From Heloderma charlesbogerti (taxonomy: Eukaryota; Chordata; Lepidosauria; Squamata; Helodermatidae), in contig JANEZZ010000399.1 of the NCBI GenBank assembly GCA_026122225.1, positions 1,684,001 through 1,748,000 of the forward strand: 64,000 nucleotides of DNA. The letters run 5' to 3'. A model generated the notes under the pieces. It was not told the origin of the DNA. It was given only the letters and a program-made list of their open reading frames with translations, and made no database searches. Shown piece after piece: positions 1-12,600 of the stretch (position 1 is the stretch's first letter; each line of letters begins with the position of its first letter). The position numbers and the translations under genes are program-made.

Positions 1-1665
1 AATGGACACAGTACATGGTCACAAAACTGACCCATGACCATTCCATTAATTAATTAGAATGAACTCACTTCAAGAGAAAAGATGTAGGTTGCACAGGAAA
101 AGTTGGAACATTAGTATCTTTTCTTTTAAGAACAATGTAGTTCTAATATGAAGTATTGCATGGTTTACATCTTCCATTTACGGTTTTTTTCCTCTATCTG
201 ATAATTAAGAAAGTTAAATAGTCAATGAAGTCTGGACTGTGCCCTTGTAATCAAGTCCTGCTGTAAGTGGCAATCAGATATTTACAGGATACCTAGGAAC
301 ATTTTTTAGGGTGGAGAGCTGTGAGGGAGGTTACAAGCAGGCTCCTTTTGCCTGTTCAAAGTCAAAAATAATGGTGCCTGGTCCCCAAAGAATTCACTGC
401 AAGAACTGTTTGCATATTCAGTTATTGTTTCTGCTGCCTCAGTCATCTGCTGAAGTTCACTCTAATGTGGCCCTGATCAATTCTGCCAGCTGTGCTTAAG
501 TGCTGTTTACTATAATAACATCACACTGCATTCTTATTTGGCAACAGCAGCTATGACAGCACCTAAATGCATGGAGAAGAGAAGGGGTTTTGTTTTGTTT
601 TTATCATGCACACAGATCAAATTGCAATTGTTTATGGAGGCCAGTGATGTTCTGTTTCTGTCCTTTCAAGTGAATACCAACACCACAATAACAGCTTTGC
701 CAAAAGCATTACTCTTCTGCCCTTTCTAATAAGTGAAGGTCTTGTTGATTTAAATACTCCATAGGACATGGAAATGATTTCATTATTGTACCCAGCTATG
801 TTTTCTCTGGATGAGATAGAAAACTTAGCAGGTGGGTAGATTAGATAAAGAAAGGTGAGCATATACTACTCAAAATGGTGCAAGAAGGAAACATTCTCTT
901 TTATCAGAGGGTCCCTCCTGAAATGATGCTTAAGCAGGAAGATAATATTAAAGTTAATATGTATTTATTCCAGATTTTAAAAAGTGAAAATTTATCTATA
1001 GGAAAGGAGGTACATGGAAACTACAGTGTGAAAACCTGATTCAGGTGTTAAGAGTCAAATTGACTACAACCTAAGTACATCAGCTCCTCCAGCATGAAGC
1101 CACATTGCCCCCCCCCCAAAAAAACTTAAAACAGATGTAAACAACCTTCCTATTTTGCTTATGGTAGCCCTCAAAACCAAGTCCAAATACCAAGATTAAA
1201 CATTGCATTAGAATGTATTTATCCTTACATAAGAACGAACTTCCAGAGATACAGAGTTCCATAACTGTGGAATAGCCACTAAGAATGCCTTCCTCTGAGC
1301 TGCTGCTAATCAAAAGCGATGCACAGATGGTATTAAACTATACTCTTTGCTGGTTTTAGGAATGTTTAAGATACATACAGTAGGTTAAGACACACTCTGT
1401 AAGGTAAATAGCCTACTGTTAACCATAAAATAGTTTAGGGCCTTATAAGTCAAAATCAGCATAGTGCCTAAAAGCTTAGGTTTCTACAGCATCTGGAACA
1501 ACAATGTAATATGCCTCATAGGCTTCCAGGAGGTGAACAACCCTGTTCTTCCCTAAACACAGGTTCTGAACTGACTTCAAAGGCCTTGAGAACATCACTA
1601 TGTAGAGCATGTTAAAATCCTAAGATCATCTCAAATCTCAGCACTGTATACACTGTATAGAAACA
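1..1665. other. Unclassified AT-rich intergenic sequence
   Basis: No recognisable exon, RNA gene or well-defined repeat was found. Open frames here are short (under 80 codons), lack known domains and look like chance frames. A run of ten C followed by a run of A lies near 1110. Homopolymers of this kind are common in vertebrate intergenic DNA. Confidence 0.6.
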
Positions 1666-1796
1666 TTGTTGTTTATTCATTCAGCCACTTCCGACTCTTC
1701 ATGACTTCATGGATCAGCCCACGCCAGAGCTTCCTGTCAGCCGTCACCACCCCCAGCTCTCCCAAGGTAGAGTCCATCACCTCCAGAATCTTTTCT
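1666..1796 (-). mobile_element. RTE/BovB-type LINE or Sauria-type SINE 3' end
   Basis: The stretch begins with TTGTTGTTTATTCATTCAG and continues with CCGACTCTTCATGACTTCATGG. This parallels the reverse complement of the BovB 3' terminus seen at 49491 (TTGTTG tail, CAGTCGT, CCGACTCTTCGTGACC, then CACGCCAG and CTTCCTGTC). From about 1737 onward the two sequences differ, so this is a different, older RTE subfamily or a SINE that borrowed its 3' end, as Sauria SINEs are known to do. It is 5'-truncated. The assignment rests on pattern comparison within the window and general knowledge of these families. Confidence 0.7.
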
Positions 1797-2249
1797 GATT
1801 TATTCTAATCACTTCAGAAGGGTTAAATGCCATCTTAAGACTGGCTGCGTGCCAAAATGCCTCATGCAGCATACAGCAGAGCAAAGCATATTGAGTAATT
1901 CCCTTTGGCTGGTATATCAGACCTATTTTGGCATTCTCTAAGAGGTTAAACTAAATATTTAAGGATATTTAAGGAGAGGGAGCATACTAGGCCTGTCCTC
2001 CTCCACTGGCAATTTAGTCTTCCTCTACTCATGGAAGATAGCTTTCTAAAGAGGGCACTGCATTCACAATCTCCATCTGATGGCGAACGTAACATTACCC
2101 ACTTATAGGATTTAATTTTACTAGAAATATATGTGTCATTGTCACTAATGGGATATATGCAAACAGAGGGCTTAAATACGCCATTCCTGTAGGATCACCA
2201 ATGGAACCAACCAGAGGGGAGGAGATCATGTATTTAATCCGAAGTGGTG
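1797..2249. other. Unclassified, possibly the 5' part of the adjacent CR1
   Basis: No clear feature. The segment from about 2070 to 2249 runs directly into recognisable CR1 sequence and may be its degraded endonuclease region, but I see no motif that proves it. Confidence 0.35.
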
Positions 2250-2447
2250 CCACCCAAGACCTAGTATGAGATGTGGCTGTTCTTGAACCAAGTGGCAACA
2301 AGTGACCACAGTGTTATCAGATTTAATCTATATTTAAATGGAGAATTGCCAAGGAAGTCTGACACAATCACATTTGACTTCAAAAGAGGAAACTTCTCTA
2401 AAAGGAGGCAACTGGTAAAAAGAAACTCATCTAAAATGTATACCAGA

Positions 2448-3479
2448 AATGGGGGTACCAGACCACCTTACCTGTCTCCTGAGAAACCTGTACGAGGGTC
2501 AAGAAGCAACAGTAAGAACCAGACATTGAACAACCGATTGGTTCAAAATTGGGAAAGGAGTACGACTAGGCTGCATATTGTCGCCCTGCTTATTTAACTT
2601 ATATGCAGAGTACATCATGAGAAACGCCGGGTTGGATGAATCACAGGTCGGAATTAAGATTGCCGGGAGAATTATCAACAACCTCCGATACACAGATGAT
2701 ACCACCCTAATGGCAGAAAGCGAAGAGGATCTAAAGAGCCTCTTGTTGAGGATGAAAGAGGAGAGTGCAAAAGCTGGTTTGAAACTCAACATTAAAAAAA
2801 ACTAAGATCATGGCATCTGGCCCCATCACTTCCTGGCATATGGAAGGGGAAGAAATGGAAGCAGGGACAGATTTTATTTTCTTGGGCTCCAAGATCACTG
2901 CAGACGGTGACTATAGCCATGAAATTAAAAGACGCTTGCTCCTTGGGAGGAAAGCTATGGCCAACCTAGACAGCATAGTAAGAAGCAGAGAGACATCACC
3001 TTGCCGACAAAGGTCCGTCTAATCAAAGCTATGGTTTTCCCAGTAGTAATGTATGGCTGTGAGAGCTGGACTATAAGGAAGGCTGAGCGCTGAAGAATTG
3101 ATGCTTTCGAACTGTGGTGCTGGAGAAGACTCTTACAAGTCCCCTGGACTGCAAGGAGGTCAAATCAGTCCATCCTAAAGGAAATCAACCCTGAGTGCTC
3201 ATTGGAAGGACAGATACTGAAGCTGAAGCTCAAATATTTTGGCCACTAATGTGAAGAGAAAACTCTCTGGAAAAGACCCTGATGCTGGGAAAGACTGAGG
3301 GCCAAAGGAGAAGGGGACGGCAGAGGATGAGATGGCTAGATAGCATCACTGATGCAACGAATATGGACTTGAGCATGCTCCGGGAGAGAGCACAAGACAG
3401 GAAGGCCTGGCGTGCTATGGTCCATGGGGTCACAAAGAGTCGGACACGACTGAACAACAACAACAACAACAACAACAAC
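2448..3479 (+). mobile_element. BovB (RTE) LINE fragment nested in CR1
   Basis: From 2448 the sequence matches the BovB copy at 49.5-51.5 kb in opposite orientation. It encodes, in broken frames, the regions RNLYEGQEATVR-like (frame shifted), CLFNLYAEYIMRNAGLDES (about 2590-2640), the motif C region as YTDDT (YADDT in the other copy), TFLGSKITADGD-like, FELWCWRRLL-like, and finally TKSRTRLN before an (AAC)n tail at about 3455-3479. It is 5'-truncated within the RT domain. At least two frameshifts and a stop (near 3090) inactivate it. The A-to-T change in the catalytic YxDD box would by itself leave the two aspartates. Insertion into the CR1 dates it as younger than that element. Confidence 0.92.
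3452..3479 (+). repeat. (AAC)n 3' tail of BovB
   Basis: About nine AAC units directly follow the end of the BovB reading frame. RTE-clade elements characteristically end in short tandem repeats rather than poly(A). The translated poly-asparagine run of this tail is not a protein. Confidence 0.9.
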
Positions 3480-5452
3480 CAAGTCCAAGAGCTCACCAGC
3501 ATGGTTAACGAGCAGTGTCAAAGAAGCTATTAGAGAAAAGAAGGCTTCTTTCACAAACTGTAAGCCTTGCCCAAATGAAAACAGGAAAAGGGAACACAAA
3601 CTTTCACAACAGAGATGCAAGCAGACGATAAGAGATGCAAAAAACTATTTTGAGGAGTATATCGCTAACAGCATCAAGGCCAACAACAATAAAGAATTCT
3701 TGAGAAATGCATCAGAAGCAGGAAAACAGCTAGGGAGGCAGTTGGACCACTGAATGACAAGAGAATTAAAGGAGTACTAAAGGCTGCATGAATTCTTTTT
3801 GTCTGTCTTCACTGCAGAAGATATAGGACAGATACTTGTTTCTCAACTGATGTTTTCAGGAAAGGAATCTGAGAAACTGAGGCAAATAGTGGTGACAAAA
3901 GATGAAGTTCTCACCATATTGACAAATTGAAAGTTAATAAATCACAAGGCCCAGGTGGTATCCATCCTAGAGTTCTTGCTGATCTTCTAACAAAAATATG
4001 TAATGTGTCCCTAAGATCAGCGTCTGTACCATAAGACTGGAGAATAGCCAACGTAATGCCAATTTTTAAAAGAGAATTCAGAGGGGATCCAAGAAATTAC
4101 AGGATACAGCTTAATGTATGTTCCAGGTAAATTGGTTAAAAGCATTATTAAATATAAAATTAGTAAGCATATACAAGGGCAAACCCTGCTGAAAAAGAGA
4201 TGTTTTCCATCTCACTAACCTTTCAGAGTTCTTTGAGAGTGTCAATAAACATGTGGAAAGGGTGATCCAGTAAACATTGTTTATTTGGACTTCCAAAAGG
4301 CTTTTGACAGAGTCCCTCACCAAAGACTCCTGAGCAAACTTAGCAGTCATAGAATTACAGGAGAGGTCCTTTTATGGACCTGGTTAAATAACAGAACTGG
4401 TAAAAGAACAGAAAGTATAGGACAGGAATAAATGGTAAATTCTCCCAAGGGGAGGATGTAAAAAGGGATATGTATTGGGACCAATGCTTTTCATAAATGA
4501 TCTGGAATTAGGAGTGAGCAGTGAAGTGGCCAAGTTTGCTGATGACACCAAATTATTTAGGGTTGTTAAAACAAAAAGGGATTGAAAGGAGCTCCAAAGA
4601 GATATCTCCAAACTGGGAGAATGGGCATCAAAATGGCAAATGCAGCTCAACGTAAGCAAGTGTAAAGTGGTGCCTGTTGGGACAAAAAATCCCAACTTCA
4701 AGTATAAACTGGTGGTATCTAAGCTAGCAGTGACTGACCAAGAAAGAGATCTTGGGGTTGTGGTAGACTGACAGCTCAATGACAATGTTGACCCAGTGTG
4801 TGCATGGCTGCTCTGAAAAAAGCCAATTCCATGTTAGGCAGAATTAGGAAAGAAAATAAAACTGCCAAGATCATACTCCCCTTATACAAATCTGTGGTGC
4901 AACCACACTTGGAATAGTGCATGTAGTCACTGCATCTAAAAAGGCTGTTTTAAAGTTGGAAAAAGTGCAGAAAAGAGCAACTAAAATGATCAAGAGGCTG
5001 AACCAGCTCCCCTATGAGGGAAAGTTACAAAATCTGGGACTGTTTAGCTGAGAAAAAAGGCAAGTGAGGGGAGATATGATAGAGGTGTATAAAATTATGC
5101 ATGATGTGCAAAAAGTGGACAGGAAAATATTGTTCTCCCTCTTTGATGATACTAGAACCCAGGGTCATCTCATGAAGCTGATTGCCACATGTAGTGATGG
5201 CCACCAGTTTGGATGGCTTTAAAAGGGGATTGGACAAATTCATCGAGGATAAAGCTATCAATGGCTACATGCTACCTCCAGTATCAAAGGCAGTATGACT
5301 GTGCAGACCAGTTGCTGAGGAACGTGGGCAGGAGGGTGCTGTTGCACTCATGTCCTGCATGTGGGTTTCCCATGGGCAGCTAGTTAGCCACTGTGTGAAC
5401 AGAATGCTGGACTAGATAGACTGTTGGTCTGATCTTACAGTCTTATGTCTAA

Positions 5453-6045
5453 GGCAGAGGGCAAGTTTTGCCCTCATCACAACATTGTAACCAAGTGCAG
5501 TCCTAATTTTTTGTTAGGAATGCACAGCAGCCTTTTAATTATATAAAAGAAAGGACATATTACTGTAGTTTATGGATACTGCCAAACCCATTATTTGCTT
5601 TTGGTGTCTTTGCCATTAAGAATCAAGCCTCCTCCTATCTGCATAGCCTATACATTACAGCTGCTGTCAGGACTGGCATAGATGTATAGACAGATATCAC
5701 TTGCAGCCTAGCTTAAATGGTAGTTCTGTGTTTCTGGTTCAGATCACCACTGAATATCAACTCAATTATTTTTTGTAGATATCTCCTGTCTTAATCTAAA
5801 CTTCCATTTGTTTATAAGGTTTGCTTCTTGTAAGTGAACAACAATTCAGTAGAATTTAGAGGAAAATAAGGCAGTATACTAGGCAATGCAGGATATTATT
5901 TTTAAAAATGGCTAGCACATTAGACAATTTTTTTTTTGAATACTCATTTGCATTCCAGTGTCATATGACACTGAAAGTTTCTGTCATACTGTGAATGCAG
6001 ATCAACAAGGGTGCACAATTTGCATGCCAAAGGTATTCCTCGGTT
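5453..6045. other. Unclassified intergenic sequence
   Basis: AT-rich sequence with no motif I can assign. A run of nine T lies near 5930. Confidence 0.5.
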
Positions 6046-6182
6046 TAGACCCAGGAAACTCTGGTTAAAAGGATCTCTGGTAGAAGGGTTGTGAAATACC
6101 TCTGCCTGAGATGTGAGAAATCCGCTGCCACTCATAGTAGACAACAGTAGACTAAATAGAACAATGGTATAAGGAAGCTTAA
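6046..6182 (+). mobile_element. tRNA-derived SINE, body and tail fragment
   Basis: The sequence GGTTAAAAGGATCTCTGG, followed by AATACCTCTGCCTGAGA, CCGCTGCCACTCATAGTAG and a terminal GGTATAAGGAAGCTT, matches the body and 3' tail of the SINE at 24471-24660. The tRNA-like head is missing or too degraded to see. The last segment resembles the 3' ends of CR1 elements, consistent with a SINE that uses CR1 machinery. Confidence 0.7.
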
Positions 6183-6461
6183 TTTACATAGAAATACAGT
6201 ACATACATAAATATATTGCAAGTCCATATTAAGAGTGCAATACCATTACCACTTTTACCGGTGAAGTCCAACCCAAAAAATGACACTGGATCATTTTAAG
6301 TAATCAGCAAATGGCTGCCTAAGAATGTTTACAGAGAAGTTATGATATATCTCAATTTGCAACCCTAAGTTAGATAGGGGAAACATTGCTGTGGTGATTT
6401 TCCAGATTTTCATTCAAATGAGGTCATAATGAAAAATGTGCAAATCCATATGTAGGAAGCA

Positions 6462-6602
6462 TACGAACATAGGAAGATACCTTATACTGAGTCAGGCCAA
6501 TGGTCCATCTAGCTCAATATTGCCTTTATTTACTTGGTGGGGGCTTTCCAGGGTTCCAGACAGGAGTATTTCCCAGCCCTATCTGGAGATCCCAGAAGAT
6601 TT
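6462..6602 (-). mobile_element. tRNA-derived SINE tail, reverse orientation
   Basis: CGAACATAGGAAGATACCTT, ACTGAGTCAGGCCAATGG and TCCATCTAGCTCAATATTG are the reverse complement of the CR1-like 3' end shared by the SINEs at 6046 and 24471. It continues through CTTTCCAGGGTTCC and ends near TCTGGAGATCCCAG, the join to the tRNA-like head. Confidence 0.75.
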
Positions 6603-9180
6603 AATTTGTATTTACTGTATTTTATATAAAGCAACAAAAGCAAAACTCTGATGCATCAGACCCATCTTGCCAACATTAGCAGAACTAGTTGTGTGTGTGC
6701 GTGTGTAATTAAATCCCTTTTTACCCTTGTAAGATACAAAATATTACACCTTTCTAAATTCAGCATCATGTTTCCAGGCAGGCTGCAAAACAAAAATAAC
6801 AAAAATAATTCATTCAAACTATTTAATCTACCAAGGACAGATTGACAGTATCTCTCTATATTTTTGAAAGCTCTTTTAACATTAACTGATACTTTGGTGT
6901 GAGAAGAAACTAAAAGCTTTCTACATGTAAAAGTTCATCGTTTACCTTCTTCCAGCTATCAGATAAAAGCATAAGGGCAATGAAGCCACAGCTCTCAGAT
7001 TTATTACTCCCAGAGGACAGAACCCAAATGCATCATCATCAGTAAAGGCAGCAGGTGTGAGCACTGACAAAAGAACAATGTTATACAAAAGATGCAATAC
7101 TAAGACCAGTTAAACCAAGCCTATTAAAGGAGCTGCTTGCTAAACGGAAAGGTTTTTTTGTCATACAAAAGCTGGTATCCATCTTAACTATGAAAATACA
7201 CAACCCAGAATGTTTTAGCCAACTTTCTTATGAATAGATAGCAACGCAAAATGACATAACTCCCTCAATTGCACTTTTCAATAACTCCAAGGCACTAGGG
7301 ATGTGACAGCATGATGAATACCACAACAGACAGCTCCAATATGGTACCATTTTACCAGATCAATATCTCACTGCAATATAAGAAAAAAGGAGCTGATATT
7401 AGTCTACACAGTGTATTACAGATGAGGTACATTTCTTCTTACTGCACTCATGCTGAACCAAAGCAATAACTCATAGATGCCTTTAAAAGGTTTGTACACT
7501 AGCACATGCAAAGGAAAAAAGGGAGCTAATCTTTGCTTCAACATCTGCTTGAACATGTAGTAGCTTAAAGCAATAAGATTGTAAGCTTCTGTGTAGATAT
7601 CTCTTTTTATACCTATTTTACTCTGTCAGTGTATCCTATAAATACAGTGATTACTCATTCTGGTATGTCATATACATTTGAAAATTTTCTGGTCTAAATA
7701 TGCGTAGAAGGTGGATTTTTATTCCAGTACTTCAGAGATTTCATAATGAGTTTATACCACCTCTTTCTGAAGTAGCAATCTAGAGAACTGAGCTGAAAAT
7801 GAACATTTAAGGGGAACTTAATTCTGTATACTGCTGACTGTCATCACCATACGGATAACAGATACTATGACTACCTTAAATCTCATTGATTTCAATATGT
7901 CTACTCTAAGCATGGCTAAGTCTGTATCCAACCTACTCAGTATTTATTTTCTAACATGTCAGTTCTACCTTGTTATACATCATTTATGTGAACATATGTA
8001 TACATTCCACATTTACATCATTTTTTCTTAGGAAAAAGCATTTAAGACACTTTCAGGAAAACATGTGTGGTGCTGGTATATTAACAGTAAACACTTAGTA
8101 TTGTAATCATGTCCATGCAAGAATGTTTGCAAAAGGAAGCCCTAATACTTCATGTACACTAACATTTGTCCTCCCTCAGCTTCACCTGCTTGCAGGGAGA
8201 GGTAGGCTTTGCTCTTCTTCTATTGGAGAGAGACAGAAGGTGATAGAGAGATGGGCATGCCCCTAACTTTGAACAGCAATGTGTGAGAGAAGAACTACTA
8301 GCCTACTACAGTGCTCCTGTACTAAAGTGTTTGCCCATAAGGCACAAACAAATGTCATCAGCTGTGGCAACCCATTCTCCCATGACGTGGGCACAATGGG
8401 CAAAAAATGGATTGACCATTATGAAAGCCAAGTAGGAATTTTTTCTTTTCTACCCATGAGACTACTACAATTTGCCTTCGATCCACTGTCTTTTTGACCT
8501 ATCCTCTATCATTTTCACAAAGCAGTGGTATAGCGAGCCTGGACCAATAACTAAACAGGCCGGGAAATGCAGAAATAACCAAGTGGTATTTGACTACCAT
8601 CAGGGTGGTCACAACTTAGGAAACTGGGCCAATGTATCCTGACTATCTGAACAGGATCAAGAATTGGCAAATACCCTGAATTAGCTGAAGATGGAAGATA
8701 TCCTCCTATACTTACTATATCAGCTAGGGTTTAGCAGAGGGAATCCCCCTGTACTAACAAATCCTTCAGCAGTCCACACTTACCAAGACTCCTGGGGCCC
8801 TTTCAGCATGAGAGGCAGTTACAAGGAGATGCAAATTGGGTAGTTGGCTTTGTTTTCACATCTGCCCCAAGGCAGGATTGCCTATATTAGGAAAGGGATG
8901 AGCCAGAGAAAGTGTATATTCTGAGCAGTATTCATAGGCTGGCCTACAGTGGAAGCAGTAAATATTGTGGGATTCTTACTTAATGCCCCTTTTGCAACCT
9001 TCAAAATAATCTGCTCAAACAGTGCAGGGGGGGGGAGTAATATGCTGTACAGCATTACAGTGTATCAATCATGAGATCTTAATGATATAGGGTGGGATAC
9101 AAATGTTTTAAATAAATATAGCCACAAACACAGATAGAATATATTTTTGGTTGTATTCTGTAATCTTTATAACATATTTC
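6603..9180. other. Unclassified intergenic sequence
   Basis: About 2.6 kb with no domain-bearing frame and no repeat I can name. It includes a short GT run near 6690 and an eight-base G run near 9030. The longest frame (8279-8497, 72 codons) has no recognisable homology and no splice context that I trust. Confidence 0.5.
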
Positions 9181-9232
9181 ATCATTTATTTATTTATTTA
9201 TTTATTGCATTTATTATTTAAAAAATAACAAT
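9181..9232. repeat. (TTTA)n-rich simple repeat, possible LINE 3' tail
   Basis: Several tandem TTTA units followed by AT-rich sequence. Such tracts often mark the 3' tail of reverse-oriented L2/CR1-type LINEs in reptiles, but no LINE body can be recognised next to it. Confidence 0.5.
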
Positions 9233-9734
9233 CAAATTTTTAAGGATGGCATTTTAGTTTAGAAATCACAATGCTTTGCATAGGAGTCTTTTAATTCCCA
9301 TTTTTTACTCCCTTAGAAGCCAAATGAAGAGCACACAAAAATACTTTTATTTTGTAACTGTTCTCAGGAAGCATAATTAAGATGCCAAGGTTAAGAAACC
9401 ATAATGTGACAGTTATTTTGAAAACTGACATGTTATTATTTGAAAGTTTTATTTTTACGACACTGCAAAGTACAACTGGTATATTATTAAACCACTGCTT
9501 TAGTTTAGTTGATTAATAGGTGGGGGCCAGTTTCAATCAATGGGAATAGATTGTGAAGACACACTTTTTTTTTCAGCCTCCCCCCCCCTTGTAATAGGAG
9601 TTGAAAAAGAAAATATTAAGATGGTCTTTCCTTCTAAGAAAAATGGCTAGCTCTTGTTTATTAAAGTCTAGTTTACCTCACACTTCTTCAGTATGTCCCC
9701 AAAGCGTACGTATTGCCGTTTTTAATATGGATAT
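9233..9734. other. Unclassified intergenic sequence
   Basis: AT-rich, with short T and C homopolymers near 9565-9585. Nothing assignable. Confidence 0.5.
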
Positions 9735-9856
9735 TTATTTAGGGTGCAATCCTATACATGCTTAGACACACAAAAGTCCTACAACTCCCAACATTCCCCA
9801 GCCAGCCATGCTGGGGACTTTTGTCTGTCTAACCATTGATAGGACTGTGCCCTTAA
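9735..9856. mobile_element. Palindromic MITE (CAATCCTAT family) carrying a second inverted sequence
   Basis: Left end GGTGCAATCCTATACATGCTTAGACA pairs with right end TGTCTAACCATTGATAGGACTGTGCCC when reverse complemented. The centre contains TCCTACAACTCCCAACATTC, a segment also typical of the palindromic element at 30673. The same terminal motif recurs at 45395, 61885 and 62645. There is no coding capacity. Confidence 0.6.
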
Positions 9857-12335
9857 TAGATTACAATGTATTTATTTGTACTAGTATTTGTACACAGCGT
9901 TTCTATCACCAATACTTATGGAAACTTACAGTTAATTATCTGATCAGTCAGTTAAGGACAAATTATCCTTTCTTTTTTGAATATAAGCTATTCATTTATG
10001 TTAACACCCCTTGAGCGAACTGGTAGAAAGATAGTGTATAAATGTAATAAGTAAAGCAAACAATTGATAGCCCTAATTTTATCTCAACCAGTCCATATTT
10101 TGATTATGTTTCTATAGACACCAAAAGATAAAGTTTTAAATTAACCCATTTCAAAAGCTGAAATAGTTACTATACACTGTTCAGCAACACAAACCGGTAA
10201 GCTCTCACTCACACTTGGTTGTTGCTAGTCTTTGTCTCTTTCTCCTATAGTCCTGTTTAAATTCTCACCTTGCTCTGCCCTTGTCATCAAGTCATTCAAG
10301 CACAAAGCAGGGAGTACGGGAGTGTTTACTCATTTCCCAAGTCCATTATCTTACACATTAATCACTGGTCTGGAACTTTTGGACAATGCTGAATCTGTTA
10401 CCTCTTTCCCTTCTAACTGCTTTACTCTTGGGCCTGATAGCTTAGTAGTTCTAAAGCTATAGATACTCAGGATGATCTTTTCTGTTTGGCTATTTGACCT
10501 CCTCCCCATAAACTAAATGAAGCCAGATGGAGTACTTTTTAATTCTCACAGAAACCTAACTTATGCAAAGAAACATGAGCATACAAGAATGAAAAAGAGT
10601 AACATTTTCCCAACCTTTTTAGTGCTTTGGTGAAGAAGACTGTTGATTATAAAATAAAATAAACAAGTGGAATGTTTGCAGAAGGCTCCACAGAACATTT
10701 TATTTTGTTCTAGTTCGTTAGCAACAAATGTCCATGCAATAAAGCAATAAAAATAATAGAAGCATTTCATTCTTAACAGCAGACAAACTCAAGTGAGTGG
10801 GCAAAATAATGTTTTCAGAATATTAAAAAAAAGCTGGTTTTGCTCAAATCTACAGGATTTTAAAGTAATTCTGAAGACAGGGCATCTAAAGTTTATTTGT
10901 GATCATGACCACTAAAAGAGAGAGAAAGATGCAAAGTTGGAGGCTCTTGAACTATACTTATTAAAAGATTTGTTTGTGAAACATGCATTTTATTGCCTTG
11001 TGTGCATGCTATAATGAGGCATGGACAACTGCAACATTACGCTTAATGATTGAATTTCTTGTTTCAACCAGTTTCCTTGTCCTCTTGCAATTAACGTTTT
11101 CCCAGATCACCCAAGGCTACTTTGTTAGAAGGGGGGGGGGATGAATCTGAAATTCACATAAATGAGCAATGTCAATAGTTTAGAAAGAGTTTACTTAGAG
11201 AACAAAAGGGCCCTTATGAGCCACTAGTGAGAAGAAATGGAGAAAAAATGAATCCTCACAATGTAGGCCTTTTCTAACAGCGACTTGTTATCAAGCAGTT
11301 TGCTAGAGTCCCTCAAATCTGCATTAAAATACATTTCATTCCATTCACTCATTTGCATTAATTTCTCCCATTATATCTGAAAATGGTTGAATGTCTACCC
11401 AACACAATGCAGCAGCCTATCACAAGCAGCCACGGCTGCACCAGGTGCCAATTTACTCCTCTTGGTTCTTTTCATTCTGTTTGCTGATTCTGACAACTGG
11501 AGTTTTCTCCCCTCAGTGGAAGGGACTTTTCAATTGGATTTGCTTGTGGTGACAAAATTGTTGCTGTGCAGAAAGGAGGGGGAGAACTCTTTGACTGAGT
11601 GTCTATCATGCTGCCATGGGAAAGGGGGAAGCGAATGATTCTCAGTAGCTTCTGATTTCCAGTATTTGTTCAGCATTAGGCCCCACTTATCTCCAGAAGA
11701 AAAAGCAACATATAGAGAGAAAGTGACAGGCAGAAACACACTCGCTCCCTCATTCATTCTAGCTGAGCTCTGTATTCAAACAAGGGAAAGGGGGGCACCT
11801 ATTACACTGAAAGCTCCAGATCAACCTCACTCAATTATCTCAGCTAATCCTTATAGCTCTATAAAGTAAATATTTCATTACAATTTCAAATAAACAGTCA
11901 CCCAATCTAATGAAGCAAGATCTGAAAAGTGGCAATGTCATAGAACATGTTGCCATCATCTAAAGAAAAGGACACAGAACTATCTGCTATAGTAATAAAA
12001 AAATGGCTCCTAGCAGATGTTGAAGGTGACAGTCCCATTAGCCCTTGCCTCCCTCCGCTCTCACAATCACGGCATGTGTGTGTGTGTGTGAGTGCGTGTA
12101 TGTGTGTAGAGAGAGAATATATGTGAGCTAGAGCTTTCTTTGCACCTTTCTCTTCTCTTGTGGAAAGCAGTCTGCCCTGAAAAATGCCTTGTCCTGGTAC
12201 TAGAGAAATGGGGGTGGAGGAAGTATAGTCAGAAAATGACTGACAAACACACAAAAATACTGATCAATAACAGTTTTCAGCTGTCTAGCCATGGGACCTC
12301 AGAGAGTGGGAAGTGGCAGCTGAACGACAGGTAGG
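9857..12335. other. Unclassified intergenic sequence
   Basis: About 2.5 kb. It contains a G run near 11140, a (TG)n tract at 12075-12090, and several chance frames of 65-115 codons on both strands with no domain signature. I see no gene. Confidence 0.5.
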
Positions 12336-12600
12336 ATGTGTCATACTGGCATTTCCGACTTCCCCACCCTGACACGCCCCCCCAGGAATGCCCTGTTTTT
12401 GCCGCTCCACGCTCCTCTTTTGAGTGCGGAGTGCAGGGCTGTTTTGTGCTGCCTATGAGGCAGAGCAGGAGGGGATGGAGGTCGGATCTCAGGGAAGTGA
12501 TCTCGGAGCATGGGCTCCAAGGTCGGAGCATAGGAACCAACCTATCCTACGGCCATCTAGCCGCTGACTAGCGACCATAGGATTGCTCCCTCCGAGATTT
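12336..12600. other. GC-rich block, probably an unidentified repeat
   Basis: About 260 bp that is clearly richer in G and C and in CpG than the flanks, with abrupt transitions on both sides. Short frames on both strands result from the composition. It may be a transposable-element fragment, but no termini could be defined. Confidence 0.4.

Larger units (their letters stand above)
2250..5452 (+). mobile_element. Decayed CR1-type LINE, split by a BovB insertion
   Basis: Two CR1 segments (about 2250-2447 and 3480-5452) lie in the same orientation on either side of a BovB fragment. The first reads ATSDHSVIRFNLYLNGELPR, resembling the end of the CR1 endonuclease (SDH motif). The second carries recognisable but stop-ridden reverse transcriptase pieces: a sequence encoding LDFQKAFDRVPH near 4290, an FADDTKLF-like motif C near 4537, and the thumb and C-terminal region after 4600. 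The 3' end near 5400-5450 (CTGGACTAGATAGACTG, TTGGTCTGAT, then TCTTATG) matches the usual reptilian CR1 terminus. Multiple stops and frameshifts show it is long dead. No Met-to-stop frame survives. The family call is firm; the 5' boundary is approximate. Confidence 0.85.

Noticed and set aside
3282..3533. Protein with a poly-asparagine run
   Set aside because: It is the 3' coding end of BovB read through its (AAC)n tail into CR1 sequence.
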